The translations under genes were made by a program, and so were the position numbers. Under the pieces are notes generated by a model, which made no database searches, was not told the DNA's origin, and saw nothing but the letters and a program-made list of their open reading frames with translations. A stretch of DNA of 64,000 bases from Nitrospira sp. (GTDB taxonomy: Bacteria > Nitrospirota > Nitrospiria > Nitrospirales > Nitrospiraceae): positions 124,001-188,000 of the forward strand of contig JAUYAO010000054.1 in NCBI GenBank assembly GCA_030692565.1, in the 5' to 3' direction. Positions within the stretch are counted from its first letter, which is position 1. Each line of letters begins with the position of its first letter. Of the stretch, positions 25,089 to 33,513 are shown piece by piece.

Positions 25089-26048
25089 ATGGCTGAACCC
25101 AAAGAAAAGAATGGGGCGATTGTTGACGCGAAGGAATCAGTGCAGCAGACGGCGAGGACGCGTAGCCCTGCTTATCCTGGCATCGGGCTAGAAACTGCAA
25201 TTAGGCGAGCACGGGAACTTTATGCCCAGGAGAAGTTGAATCCTGTTCCGTTAACCATTGCGGTGAAGCGGTGGGGGTTCAAAGAGAAAAGTAGCGGTGG
25301 CCTTGTAGCTATTGCGGCATTGAAAAGCTTCGGGCTTTTGAAAGATTCTGGATCTGGAAAAGATCGTAAGCTTCAGCTCACTGATGAAGCCCGTAGGATT
25401 TTGCTAGATACACGCCAAGAATCTCCTGAACGGGACCAGCTTATTAAAGAAGCGGCTCTAAGGCCAAAGATACACAACACCTTATGGAAGAGGTGGGGCA
25501 CTGATCTTCCCTCGGACGAGAACGTGCAACATGCTCTTATATTCGAGTGGTCTTTCAATGAGAACATTGTCAGGGACTTCCTGAGGGAATATAAGGACAC
25601 AATTCTCTTTTCAAAGCTGACCGATTCTGATACTATATCGACAAATAGTGGAGATAAAGAAGAGATCGTAGTCGGTGATTATGTTCAATGGGAATCAAGC
25701 GGAGGAATTCAGTTTGAAGCAAAGCGTGTTACTGGATTTTCAGGTGATGGTGCCTTTGCCTTTGTTGAAGGCACTAATACAGGGTTTCCACTTGATGAAC
25801 TTTCAAAGGTTCAAGCACTTAATCCAGGATCTGAGAAGGGTAAATTTGTTCAACCCATTAAATCTCTCCCTCCAAAGGTCGGTATGAATAGCGATACGTT
25901 TACGTTAGATGAAGGCCAGGTCATTCTACAGTGGCCTGCTAAGATGAGCCATGAAAGCTATGAGGACTTCAAGTCGTGGCTTGATTTGGTTGCCCGTAAA
26001 GCGAAACGTGCAGTAGATAAGCCGAGTGCAGACACAAATCAATCATGA
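25089..26048 (+). CDS. Unknown protein with N-terminal winged-helix-like domain (transposon cargo)
   Basis: 319 residues from ATG 25,089, with AGGAGG upstream. I do not recognise the family. Residues about 26-115 (YPGIGLETAIRRARELYAQE, WGFKEKSSGGLVAIAALKSFGLL, LQLTDEARRIL) look like a winged-helix or DUF5343-like fold. A middle acidic part and a C-terminal region (VVGDYVQWESSGGIQFEAKRVTGF, with an SH3-like beta pattern) follow, ending in a helical MSHESYEDFKSWLDLVARKAKR. No signal peptide or membrane segment. AT-rich codon use differs from the host. It lies 161 bp before the NYN gene, same strand. Confidence 0.75.
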   Translation: MAEPKEKNGAIVDAKESVQQTARTRSPAYPGIGLETAIRRARELYAQEKLNPVPLTIAVKRWGFKEKSSGGLVAIAALKSFGLLKDSGSGKDRKLQLTDEARRILLDTRQESPERDQLIKEAALRPKIHNTLWKRWGTDLPSDENVQHALIFEWSFNENIVRDFLREYKDTILFSKLTDSDTISTNSGDKEEIVVGDYVQWESSGGIQFEAKRVTGFSGDGAFAFVEGTNTGFPLDELSKVQALNPGSEKGKFVQPIKSLPPKVGMNSDTFTLDEGQVILQWPAKMSHESYEDFKSWLDLVARKAKRAVDKPSADTNQS

Positions 26049-26094
26049 TATAAGTTTATGAAATAATGATCATGATGGTCATTTATTAAAAAAC

Positions 26095-26123
26095 TTGACG
26101 TGACGATAATCACTAGCGATAAT
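26095..26123 (+). promoter_or_regulatory. Promoter of the NYN gene
   Basis: TTGACG (26,095-26,100), exactly 17 bp, GATAAT (26,118-26,123): five of six matches to each consensus hexamer. It predicts a transcript start near 26,130 and an ~80-nt leader. Confidence 0.6.
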
Positions 26124-26135
26124 TGCATTATTATA

Positions 26136-26200
26136 GGTCCTGCCGCGGTAGGACCGGTCGATACCACCGCGAGGGGCTGCGTGCCCCTCGCATTTTTTTT
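26136..26200 (+). promoter_or_regulatory. Attenuator-like leader: two hairpins ending in an intrinsic terminator
   Basis: Hairpin 1: GGTCCT (26,136-26,141) with AGGACC (26,150-26,155). Terminator: GCGAGGGGC (26,169-26,177) with 26,183-26,191, then A and eight T. The NYN start codon is at 26,210, only 10 nt on, and the promoter is upstream, so the terminator is inside the NYN leader. CGCGGT (26,144-26,149) can instead pair with ACCGCG (26,166-26,171), which would take three bases of the terminator arm. That is the arrangement expected of an attenuator. It could also end the upstream gene. Confidence 0.6.
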
Positions 26201-26209
26201 GGGTAAATC

Positions 26210-26944
26210 ATGCGCTCCTGTATATTTGTAGACGGAGAGAATCTTCGTCATTCGCTCATTGATCTATTTGCCGGTGAATTTGACCCGCAAGATTATCTCC
26301 CTAAGACAGCTCGATGGCATGAATTCTTCGACTTCTTAGCTGCGAATTGCTATTCATCAGAAAAGCTTCGAGCCTATTGGTATGTTGTAGGCAAGGTAGA
26401 TTTTTGGCCATGGAATCTACCGCACAGTATTAACGATCATCAGAAGCTCGTAAATATTCTTCGTAAGCACGATCCATTTGCCAAGGCACTTAATGCAGCC
26501 GCAAACGAACGAACTTGTGCTGAGAATATTCTGCACGATCTAGAGGATGAACAGCGTAAAATCGAGAAGCGCTTTCATGGATGGCTCACACTCCAAAATG
26601 GAATAGTTGGTCAGCATGATGAAGTCGAATTTCGTCGGGCAGGGACCATTCACTATAATCTCTGCACTAGACGGTTTGGATCAGAGAAGGCTGTAGATGT
26701 GAAGCTCTCTATCGATATGCTTCACCTGAAGGACATTTATGATGTAGCCGTAATTGTTTCTGGTGATGGGGATTATGTTCCGGCAGTCCAGGTTATTAAA
26801 GATTGCGGGAAGAAAGTTGTTAATGTTTCCTTTGAGACCAGAAGTGGGGATTTATTGCCTGGTGGGGCACGGACACTTAATCAGATCACTGATAAAGTCT
26901 TGACCGTTAAATATAATCAAATAAAGCCGCTCTTGCTTCCATAG
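26210..26944 (+). CDS. NYN-domain protein (PIN-like nuclease, LabA/DUF88 type), transposon cargo
   Basis: 244 residues. The PIN-like acidic residues are visible: FVDGENLRHSL at the very N-terminus, KAVDVKLSIDMLH near 160, and VIVSGDGDYVPAVQ near 180, followed by GKKVVNVSFE. NYN proteins are metal-dependent ribonucleases; some act in tRNA/rRNA processing or in anti-phage or toxin systems. The target here is unknown. Only a weak GGG precedes the start. It ends 25 bp from the right inverted repeat of the element, so it belongs to the mobile unit. AT-rich like its partner at 25,089. Confidence 0.88.
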   Translation: MRSCIFVDGENLRHSLIDLFAGEFDPQDYLPKTARWHEFFDFLAANCYSSEKLRAYWYVVGKVDFWPWNLPHSINDHQKLVNILRKHDPFAKALNAAANERTCAENILHDLEDEQRKIEKRFHGWLTLQNGIVGQHDEVEFRRAGTIHYNLCTRRFGSEKAVDVKLSIDMLHLKDIYDVAVIVSGDGDYVPAVQVIKDCGKKVVNVSFETRSGDLLPGGARTLNQITDKVLTVKYNQIKPLLLP

Positions 26945-27137
26945 TTTTCCTCTATTTCTATTTTCATAATAGCCCACTACCCCCGTCTGATGGGGCTCTG
27001 GCCGGCAACAATCGTGATCAGATCCGGGCTCCTTTGGGGGGATCGAATTCAGGACAGTGTTACTAGAGGAGGACTCAGGGAAGAACTCAGGGCCGTGTCG
27101 CCGTGCAGGACGAGTCAACGTTGCATGAATCGAGACG

Positions 27138-28112
27138 CTAAGGGACTTCATTAAGCAAAGGCGTGATCACGATATTGCGGAATGACACACGGCCATGGTC
27201 TCCCTGCAGCATGATGGGGCCCGGCCGTGCTTCATCACTGTCGAGGGCGGCACCCGTGGGCCCTGGAATTTGTTCATGGGCAATCACGACGTGATCGTTC
27301 AGCCGCACGGTCACCTCTCTCCCGATGAGAGTGACATCAAGTGTTTGCCACTCGCCTTGGTTTTTCCCGGCCGACAGGGTCGGAGCGATATGCCCAAAGA
27401 TCGCGCCGGTCGAGCGAACGCTAAGCTGCCTGTCCGCATCGTTGGCGATTTGTACTTCGTATCGGCCTCGAAGGTACACTCCGCTCCCGCCCTCGTCGTC
27501 CAGCCGAAATTCTAGATGGAGATGAAAATTCATGAAATCGGTATTCGATTTCAGGTCTGTGCAGGATGGGTCGTTGAATAAGACACCCTCTTCGGTATGC
27601 CAACAATAGGGTGAGGATCCGTTACGCAAGGTCCACCCAGGGAGATTGTTGCCAGAAAAAATGGCAACAGGCGTTCCTTGCCGCAGCGTGGTAGGTGTTT
27701 GTAGCTCCGGCGCACGAACTCCAGTCCATCTAATGGTGGAACTGTGGTCCGTTGTCGTTCCAGATAGAGCATCTCCTGTATATCTGGCGGTGAAGTGTAG
27801 TCGCTTCCCCATAAATATGTGAGAGAAGGTCAGAACGTCTTCCGTGATTGCAACATCTTCAATGGGCTCAGCTCCGCCAAAGATCCACACCAGCTGACCG
27901 CCCTTGACCTTGTTGCCAATGGGTTTAATCTCTAACCAGGCAGAAGAATAGCCAGGTGTTTCGAGAAGAGTGATGTTCCAACGCCCAACGAAATCAGGCT
28001 CGGCAGCGAACGTGGGATGACGAGAAGTAACGATAGTTGCAAGGAGTAATAGGGGAAACACAACAGTAAACAGAAAGGGCGGACGTTCTCTCACGATCGG
28101 GGTAGCAGGCAT
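27138..28112 (-). CDS. Secreted DUF1080-domain protein (concanavalin-like, glycosidase-related)
   Basis: 324 residues with an N-terminal signal/anchor segment (LFTVVFPLLLLATIVTS). The first half (FVGRWNITLLETPGYSSAWLEI) is a lipocalin-like beta region. The second half is the DUF1080/3-keto-disaccharide hydrolase-like fold (FSGNNLPGWTLRNG, DFHLHLEFRLDDEGGSGVYLRGRYEVQI, EWQTLDVTLIGREVTVRLND). Such proteins bind or cleave sugars outside the cell. It is last in a minus-strand set of four genes; substrate unknown. Confidence 0.85.
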   Translation of the reverse strand: MPATPIVRERPPFLFTVVFPLLLLATIVTSRHPTFAAEPDFVGRWNITLLETPGYSSAWLEIKPIGNKVKGGQLVWIFGGAEPIEDVAITEDVLTFSHIFMGKRLHFTARYTGDALSGTTTDHSSTIRWTGVRAPELQTPTTLRQGTPVAIFSGNNLPGWTLRNGSSPYCWHTEEGVLFNDPSCTDLKSNTDFMNFHLHLEFRLDDEGGSGVYLRGRYEVQIANDADRQLSVRSTGAIFGHIAPTLSAGKNQGEWQTLDVTLIGREVTVRLNDHVVIAHEQIPGPTGAALDSDEARPGPIMLQGDHGRVSFRNIVITPLLNEVP

Positions 28113-28172
28113 GGAATCATATCAAGGGATTAGGCTTTCCGTGGTGTTGCCTCTATTGGTTCCCTCTCACTT

Positions 28173-29261
28173 CTAGGGCCGTGAGTCTCCGGAGTCTGGG
28201 CGAACGGCCCGGATTGCTTCTCGTGCGGCGGGAAGGAGTGCTGTCGCTTGAATCAGATACCCCATCTTATTCGCGTGCCCATCGTACGGCAAATGGTAGA
28301 GCTCTTCTTTGGTCAGTCCGGTTTCTCGGAAGGAAGGAAGGAGCGACACCGTGGTCACTCCCATACTCCTCGCCAAGGCTTCAGCCCGGCTGAGTTGAAC
28401 GCGACTCCGATCGTCCGTAAACGTGTCGGCTCCGATCCGTTGATGTGTCGGATAGCCATTGAAGATAAAGCGGATATTTCTGCCGGATAGAGACTGAATC
28501 ATTGTCTCCATCTGGCGTGAGTAATTTGCCCATAGCTGTTCATGCCGGGGTTCCGAGTCCTCAGGATTTGAAATGAATGCCGCGGTTGATGCATGGGGCG
28601 CCGAGTAGGTTTTCCATGTCGCTCTGACTTTTAGGAAGTAATTGAAGAGGGCTGTGTCGCGAACGAGTTCATAGACGGCTCTCAGCCCTGTCTGTCCCTT
28701 CACTTTCCGGTTTTCCGCAAGCGCCGCAAATTGAGAGGGCTCCGCGTCCAAGTCAGTAATATCATTTTCGCTGAATGTGAGAATGACAATGTCCGGGGCG
28801 AGGCTCATGCTCCGTTTAAGGATCTCTACTTGATCCACAATAGTTGTGCCTGGTACGCCCCCATTGATGACTTCGACAGAATGCCCTTCTTGTCGCAGCA
28901 TCCGCTCAAGATTTGCGGAGAGCGTCTCCTCATCGTTCACAAACTGACCGAATGTGCCGGAATCCCCGAGGCAGAGGATTCGAATAACGTGAGGAGGCTT
29001 GATTTGTTGAAATTCAGGCCCTCGATAGCCGAGCGAGTTGATCGTCGCATGGTAATGAAGCTTGGGATGAGGCGTTTCCTCCACCGATTGGTTCGGTTCG
29101 AACATGCCCGGCACCCGCACAAAGTCCCTATTTGAGATGGCGTGGATGCTGGCAGTGGAGATGTGGCCTGAAGCTCTCAGTGCCAGCTCAGACGCTAACG
29201 CAGTGACGCCGAGCAGGAGACCTGAAAAGGAAACCAATAGGAATATTCGTCTAGCGCGCAT
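28173..29261 (-). CDS. SGNH/GDSL-family hydrolase, membrane-anchored
   Basis: About 362 residues from ATG 29,261 (MRARRIFLLVSFSGLLLG, an N-terminal anchor; GGAAGG upstream). The longer frame to 29,330 is less likely. SGNH blocks: CLGDSGTFGQ (catalytic Ser), GGVPGTT (Gly), SENDITD (Asn), and YDGHANKMGY (Asp and His). Esterases or acyl-transfer enzymes of this type often modify polysaccharide or lipids in the periplasm. Located beside a GT4 glycosyltransferase and a PhyH protein, it may decorate a surface glycan. Confidence 0.85.
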   Translation of the reverse strand: MRARRIFLLVSFSGLLLGVTALASELALRASGHISTASIHAISNRDFVRVPGMFEPNQSVEETPHPKLHYHATINSLGYRGPEFQQIKPPHVIRILCLGDSGTFGQFVNDEETLSANLERMLRQEGHSVEVINGGVPGTTIVDQVEILKRSMSLAPDIVILTFSENDITDLDAEPSQFAALAENRKVKGQTGLRAVYELVRDTALFNYFLKVRATWKTYSAPHASTAAFISNPEDSEPRHEQLWANYSRQMETMIQSLSGRNIRFIFNGYPTHQRIGADTFTDDRSRVQLSRAEALARSMGVTTVSLLPSFRETGLTKEELYHLPYDGHANKMGYLIQATALLPAAREAIRAVRPDSGDSRP

Positions 29262-29368
29262 TGGGACCTTCCGAAACTGTAGGGAGGAGGGTGAGCTCTT
29301 TCCGATAGAGTGGACAGCGCAGTTCGACATATGGGTGTCTACGCCGGAGAGCCATACCCATAGTCCTC

Positions 29369-30265
29369 CTACTGACTCAAGAGATTTCGGGCCTTGGCCA
29401 GAGCCCTCCGAGGATAATAGAGGGCTTGGTTGATCTGCAGGGAGGTTTCTAGAAGGGATCGGCTGATTCCCTCTAAAAATACATGGCGACGTCGGCGTTC
29501 GAAGCAGTGCTGATAGTTTCTCTTGTCGCCAAATCCCAAGACCCGTTGTGCTTCCGGTGTGAGGTTTCCCAGAAAAGCCGCATTGAGGAGCAGAGGGTGG
29601 TACCGATAATACTCAATGTCCTCTTGCTGGAGCGGGATACTGGGGTCATGATAATTCAGGAATACCGCTTGTCGGGGCTCCAAGACGGGCGTGGCCTGCC
29701 GGTGAATCCCGGAGGTGTCAAACAGGACAGCCGACCCCGCAGTCCCCGGAACTTCAATAATCTGCTCCCTGGGAACTTGTGAGACTTCATGGCTCTGAAC
29801 AAGCCGGGGGTGTTGTTTGCGGTGGCTCCCCTTGATGTAGGTGAAAGCGCCTGAGCGAACGTCGGTCAGGTAAATGGCAAGCTTGACTTCTCGCGGAATC
29901 GTGGAAACAGTGGTTTGGTCGTACCAGGCATCGCCGTGCCACCCGTGAAAGTTTTTCTTGGTCGGAAGAGATAACCACCCCTTTGCTTCGACAAGCTGGA
30001 ACTGAGGGCCGATATATTCCTTGAGAATTTGGAGGACAAGTGGGTGCAGGCCGGCGTCGAGGAACCCCTGGTCCAGAATAAGTACATCCTGGACCATGTG
30101 GCGATACATCTCGGTACGTTCATACCCTACGGTGTCGTTCCATGCCATGTTTCGCAAACGAGCTTCAAAGGCTTGTTGCATTCCTCGCAGTTGAGGCCCC
30201 GTGACAAATTCCGGGAGTATCACAATGCCGTCACGGTCGAGCTGATTCGTTAGATCATGTGCCAT
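29369..30265 (-). CDS. Phytanoyl-CoA dioxygenase (PhyH) family protein
   Basis: 298 residues from ATG 30,265; this start overlaps the stop of the upstream glycosyltransferase (TGATG). The Fe(II)-binding HxD is in FHGWHGDAWYDQT and the distal His in SGIHRQATPVLEPRQAV; the Arg for 2-oxoglutarate is probably in EPRQ. It would hydroxylate or otherwise oxidise a small molecule with 2-oxoglutarate and oxygen. Translational coupling to a GT4 enzyme suggests action on the same glycan or lipid product. Confidence 0.85.
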   Translation of the reverse strand: MAHDLTNQLDRDGIVILPEFVTGPQLRGMQQAFEARLRNMAWNDTVGYERTEMYRHMVQDVLILDQGFLDAGLHPLVLQILKEYIGPQFQLVEAKGWLSLPTKKNFHGWHGDAWYDQTTVSTIPREVKLAIYLTDVRSGAFTYIKGSHRKQHPRLVQSHEVSQVPREQIIEVPGTAGSAVLFDTSGIHRQATPVLEPRQAVFLNYHDPSIPLQQEDIEYYRYHPLLLNAAFLGNLTPEAQRVLGFGDKRNYQHCFERRRRHVFLEGISRSLLETSLQINQALYYPRRALAKARNLLSQ

Positions 30266-31395
30266 CACCGCACCTCAAGGCATGTTGTATTGTAAATGGC
30301 GACAGCGTCGGAGACTCGTGATTCATGGGAAAACTGTGAGACAGCCAGGGCTCTGGCCTTCACTCGCATCTCTTCCCGTTCCGTCTCTGATGCATAGAGC
30401 CGGAAAATATGGGCTGCGAGAGCCCCAGGATCTCCAGCTGGAACCAGCGATCCGGTTTGGCCAGGCTTAATAAATTCAGGGATGCCTCCGACAGCACTTC
30501 CGATCACAGGCAGACCGCAAGCCATCGCTTCAAGAATAACAAGGCCTGCCGCCTCTTTCCATAAGGAGGGGCAAACGAAACAGTCAGCAGCCTGCATGAA
30601 TGGACTCACTTCAGCTTGCAGGCCGCAGAACCTGATTCGCTCACGGAGACCGAGAGATTCGGCGATGCGTTCAAGGGGCAGTCGTTCAGGCCCGTCTCCG
30701 ACAATCCAGAGTACAACATTGGATGGAAGATCGCTGAGCGCCTGGATAGCAACATGCACACCTTTCTCCCGAATGAGGTGCGCCACGACCAGGACTATAA
30801 ACACTTTCTCCGCCCCTTGGGAACATCGTATCGTTGAACGTGTTGTTTTGTCAGGCTGGAAGCGGCCTGTATTTACGAAGTGGTGATATCTGCCAAGGTT
30901 AGGCCAAATGGCTTGTCGCTCTAACTCCTCTAAGACATAGTCGCTGACAGCAAGAACTTTTGAGTAGCCTCCAAGCATCAGCTTCTTGCATGCGCTTGAG
31001 AGCGCATGACGGGTGGGACGAAAAGAGGTTGGTCTGGAGTTGTGGTCGGTAAGGTAATGCCGCAACTTGGGTCGTAGGACACGCAAGACTGCCGCGTATC
31101 CGCTGAGGGGGTGGTAGAGATTCCAATGGACTACGTCAATGCGATGCCGGTCGATCAAGCGTAACAGCTTGCGAAGAGTGGGGATGTTGAATCGTCCGAG
31201 TGGCAACGATGTAACTGTCAGTCCTGCAACTCGGTATCGCTGTTCCTCCTTCTCTGGAAGCGTTGCGGCAAAAACAGGGATGAAGGCCCCCCCCTCTTTA
31301 GCGATGGCTTGGCTTGTAAGGTAGATCTGTTCTTCCAGCGATCCATACTTGCTTGAAGGATCGAGGTTCACTGCATATAGGACGCGCTCGAACAT
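30265..31395 (-). CDS. Group 1 (GT4) glycosyltransferase
   Basis: About 376 residues from ATG 31,395 (MFERVLYAVNLDPSSKYGS); ATG 31,455 would add 20 residues. The GT-B fold shows VFIVLVVAHLIREKGVHVAI, VLWIVGDGPERLPLERIAESLGL and the E-x7-E motif in LWKEAAGLVILEAMACGLPVIGSAVGGIPE. It transfers a sugar from a nucleotide donor, on the cytoplasmic side, probably to a lipid-linked or extracellular glycan precursor. It starts the four-gene minus-strand set. Confidence 0.92.
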   Translation of the reverse strand: MFERVLYAVNLDPSSKYGSLEEQIYLTSQAIAKEGGAFIPVFAATLPEKEEQRYRVAGLTVTSLPLGRFNIPTLRKLLRLIDRHRIDVVHWNLYHPLSGYAAVLRVLRPKLRHYLTDHNSRPTSFRPTRHALSSACKKLMLGGYSKVLAVSDYVLEELERQAIWPNLGRYHHFVNTGRFQPDKTTRSTIRCSQGAEKVFIVLVVAHLIREKGVHVAIQALSDLPSNVVLWIVGDGPERLPLERIAESLGLRERIRFCGLQAEVSPFMQAADCFVCPSLWKEAAGLVILEAMACGLPVIGSAVGGIPEFIKPGQTGSLVPAGDPGALAAHIFRLYASETEREEMRVKARALAVSQFSHESRVSDAVAIYNTTCLEVR

Positions 31396-32186
31396 AACCA
31401 GACCTGCCTTGTAGTGCCAGTGGGTGATGTAAGTGCCTCTGCCACGCAGGTCCATATCATCATAATTCCTGAAGAGTTACCACACATCAAAAGAGGGGGG
31501 CTCCACAGAATGCTCACGATTCATTCGTGACAAGTGTTCAATTTTGTATAGGCTTGGTCAGCTGGTCTGAAGGCGGAGGAATCAGAATAATTGATAGGTG
31601 AGGCCAAGATAGGGGAGGCTAAAATTTAGCCCAGAATTGGGCGATCGAGTCCCTGCGTTAGAGATGTGCCTGACGCGGTAGCCGGTCGTCAGCGCCCATG
31701 CGGGAGTCATCTGGTAGGCACAGCCAACTCCACCCCATCCCAGAAAATTGAATTGTCCTGGTTGTTCTGGGACTCGCCCTCCCAAGTCCGTCCACGCCGG
31801 GCCCTCCGCCTCCCTCGATGAAGGGGCGCACCCGTCCAAACGCCGTGGAGGTATAGGCCATTTTCGGAGTCAGTCCGATCCCATAGGCTGTAATCGGACT
31901 ATGAGTATGGACGGCGACGAGTTCTGCGCCGAGCGCCAGTTGGCCTTGGTACCAGCCTGAGCCGATCGGTTCCGTAAGGGTCATCATCCACGACGGGATG
32001 AAGGCTTCCCCGAAGAGTTTTGAGGATTGGCTGGTCCCAACACGCAGGGGAAAGAATGGCCCGGTCGTGAGTCCTATGGTTTGGGTGCCGATGGGAGAGG
32101 GGGATCCGGAAATTCGGACAGTGTGCTAAGTGGTAGCCTGGCTTCACCGAAGCCACCAGGTGGTGGCGAACCAGAGGAGCGAGGCA

Positions 32187-32486
32187 ATGAAGCGAACACG
32201 ACGGAATCACGGAGCGACGTTTAAGGCCCAAGTGGCGTTGGCCGCGGTCAAAGGCGACAAGACGCTGGCCGAATTGGCCGAGCAGTTTCAGGTCCATCCC
32301 ACGCAGATCACGGAATGGAAGCAGCAATTACTGGCGCGGGCCGCGGATGTGTTTGGCGGGGCCACACCGACGGCGGACACGCCGGATCTCAAGACCCTCC
32401 ACGCCAAGATTGGCCAACTGGCCCTGGAAAATGATTTTTTAGCCGGGGCGCTCACCAAGGCGGGCTTGCGGAGCGCAAAGCCATGA
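32187..32486 (+). CDS. IS3-family OrfA (transposase DNA-binding part)
   Basis: 99 residues from ATG 32,187. The N-terminal HTH is RNHGATFKAQVALAAVKGDK and LAEQFQVHPTQITEWKQQLL. A leucine-zipper-like segment follows (LKTLHAKIGQLALENDFLAGALTKAG). In the family OrfA is fused to OrfB by ribosomal slippage. The stop overlaps the orfB start (32,483). It is intact by itself. Confidence 0.88.
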   Translation: MKRTRRNHGATFKAQVALAAVKGDKTLAELAEQFQVHPTQITEWKQQLLARAADVFGGATPTADTPDLKTLHAKIGQLALENDFLAGALTKAGLRSAKP

Positions 32487-33313
32487 TCGATCGGACCCAT
32501 TCACTGCCGGTGCAGCGGCAATGCCAGCTGCTGAAACTGGCCCGATCCACGGCGTACTACTCCCCGACGCCGGTATCGGCAGCGGAGCTGGCCCTGGTAC
32601 GTCGGATCGACGAACTCCATCTGCACCATCCGTTTGCCGGCGCTCGCATGTTGCGCGATCTCTTACGGCAAGAGGGGCAGGCCATTGGGCGGCGGCATGT
32701 GGCGACACTGATGCGCCGCATGGGGATTGAGGCCCTGTATCGCAAGCCGCGCCTCAGCCAGCGGCATCCGGCCCACACCATCTATCCGTATCTCCTCCGC
32801 AATCTCACGATCCGTCGTCCCAATCACGTCTGGGCGGCGGATATCACCTACATTCCGATGGCGTGAGGCTTTGTGTACTTGTTTGCGGTCCTCGACTGGG
32901 CCAGTCGCCGGGTGTTGGCCTGGCGGCTGTCCAACACGCTGACGACCGATTTCTGTCTCGATGCGGTGCAGGACGCCGTGAGCCGCTATGGCCCGCCAGA
33001 AATCTTCAATACCGATCAAGGGTGCCAGTTCACGAGCCAGGAATTCACCGGGCTGCTCACCCACCACGGCATCCAGATCAGCATGGACGGGAAAGGGTGC
33101 TGGCGAGACAACGTGTTTGTCGAACGGCTGTGGAAAAGCATTAAATACGAGGAGGTCTATTTGCACGCGTACGAGACCATCGAGGCTGCCCACCAGGGCG
33201 TGGCGCGCTATCTGACGTTCTACAATCAGACCAGGCCACATCAGGCGCTTGACGGCCAGACGCCTGACCAGGTGTATTATGACCATCTGACGACACGGCA
33301 GACCGCCGCGTAA
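32483..33313 (+). pseudogene. IS3-family OrfB transposase with an in-frame TGA
   Basis: The frame reads MIDRTHSLPVQRQCQLLKLA through the first catalytic Asp (WAADITYIPMA), then TGA at 32,864-32,866, then continues in the same frame GFVYLFAVLDWASRRVL, NTDQGCQFTS (second Asp) and the Glu in CWRDNVFVERLWKSIK. Relatives read IPMARGF here, so a CGA-to-TGA change is the simplest explanation. The DDE triad is otherwise complete. Probably inactive. Confidence 0.88.
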
Positions 33314-33513
33314 TCAGCACTACGCCAGGCGCCACTTAAGGAATGCGCGAAACTGTCCAACCAACCGGAGCCACCTCTGGGGGTTGATATTGGCCCATCA
33401 GATGCGGCTGCTGAGCAGGGAAGAAGGTGCGCTGTCAGGAACAGTAGTAGGACAAGGCTAAGAATGCGAGTCAACTGAGAACGGCAGGCCATGAGTAATA
33501 AGTGGTGGAGGGC

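Larger units (their letters stand above)
23740..26981. mobile_element. IS1-family element with passenger genes (3.24 kb)
   Basis: Ends: GGTAGTGGGCTA at 23,740-23,751 and its exact complement at 26,970-26,981 (12-bp inverted repeats). Both ends are flanked by CCCGTCTGA (23,731-23,739 and 26,982-26,990), an exact 9-bp target duplication of the size IS1 elements make. The transposase stop lies 9 bp inside the left repeat. Inside are a broken transposase, a tRNA-shaped gene, hairpins, a winged-helix-like gene and a NYN-domain gene. The cargo is visibly AT-richer than its flanks. No internal copy of the right repeat was seen after the transposase, so the whole unit seems to have moved together. 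Confidence 0.85.
32116..33358 (+). mobile_element. IS3-family insertion sequence
   Basis: About 1.24 kb with GGACAG at 32,116-32,121 and CTGTCC at 33,353-33,358 as termini, plus shared TAAGTGG and GCCTGGC blocks further in on both sides (imperfect inverted repeats). Contains overlapping orfA and orfB as in IS3. It interrupts a pagL-like gene. No unambiguous target duplication was seen. Confidence 0.8.
31582..33492 (-). pseudogene. PagL-like lipid A 3-O-deacylase, split by an IS3 element and frameshifted
   Basis: The 5' part (33,492 down to about 33,359) encodes a signal peptide, MACRSQLTRILSLVLLLFLT, ending near AAASDG. After the IS, the minus-strand frame continues from about 32,110 with IGLTTGPFFPLRVGTSQSS and then GWYQGQLALGAELVAV. 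Near 31,800 an extra C in a GGGCCC run shifts the frame, and the C-terminus (GQFNFLGWGGVGCAYQM, then YRVRHISNAGTRSPNSGLN) is in the next frame. The HIS motif with SPN..GLN is that of PagL outer-membrane deacylases. The gene is doubly broken. Confidence 0.75.

Noticed and set aside
26130-26205. T-box riboswitch in the NYN leader
   Set aside because: The ~80-nt leader is too short for a full T-box, and the UGGN bulge that reads a tRNA 3' end is absent; ACCGCG alone is not enough.
32116-33358. Target-site duplication of the IS3 element
   Set aside because: Flanking bases (GAAATTC and AACCAAC) show no clear match; boundaries may be off by a few bases or one end may have been altered.
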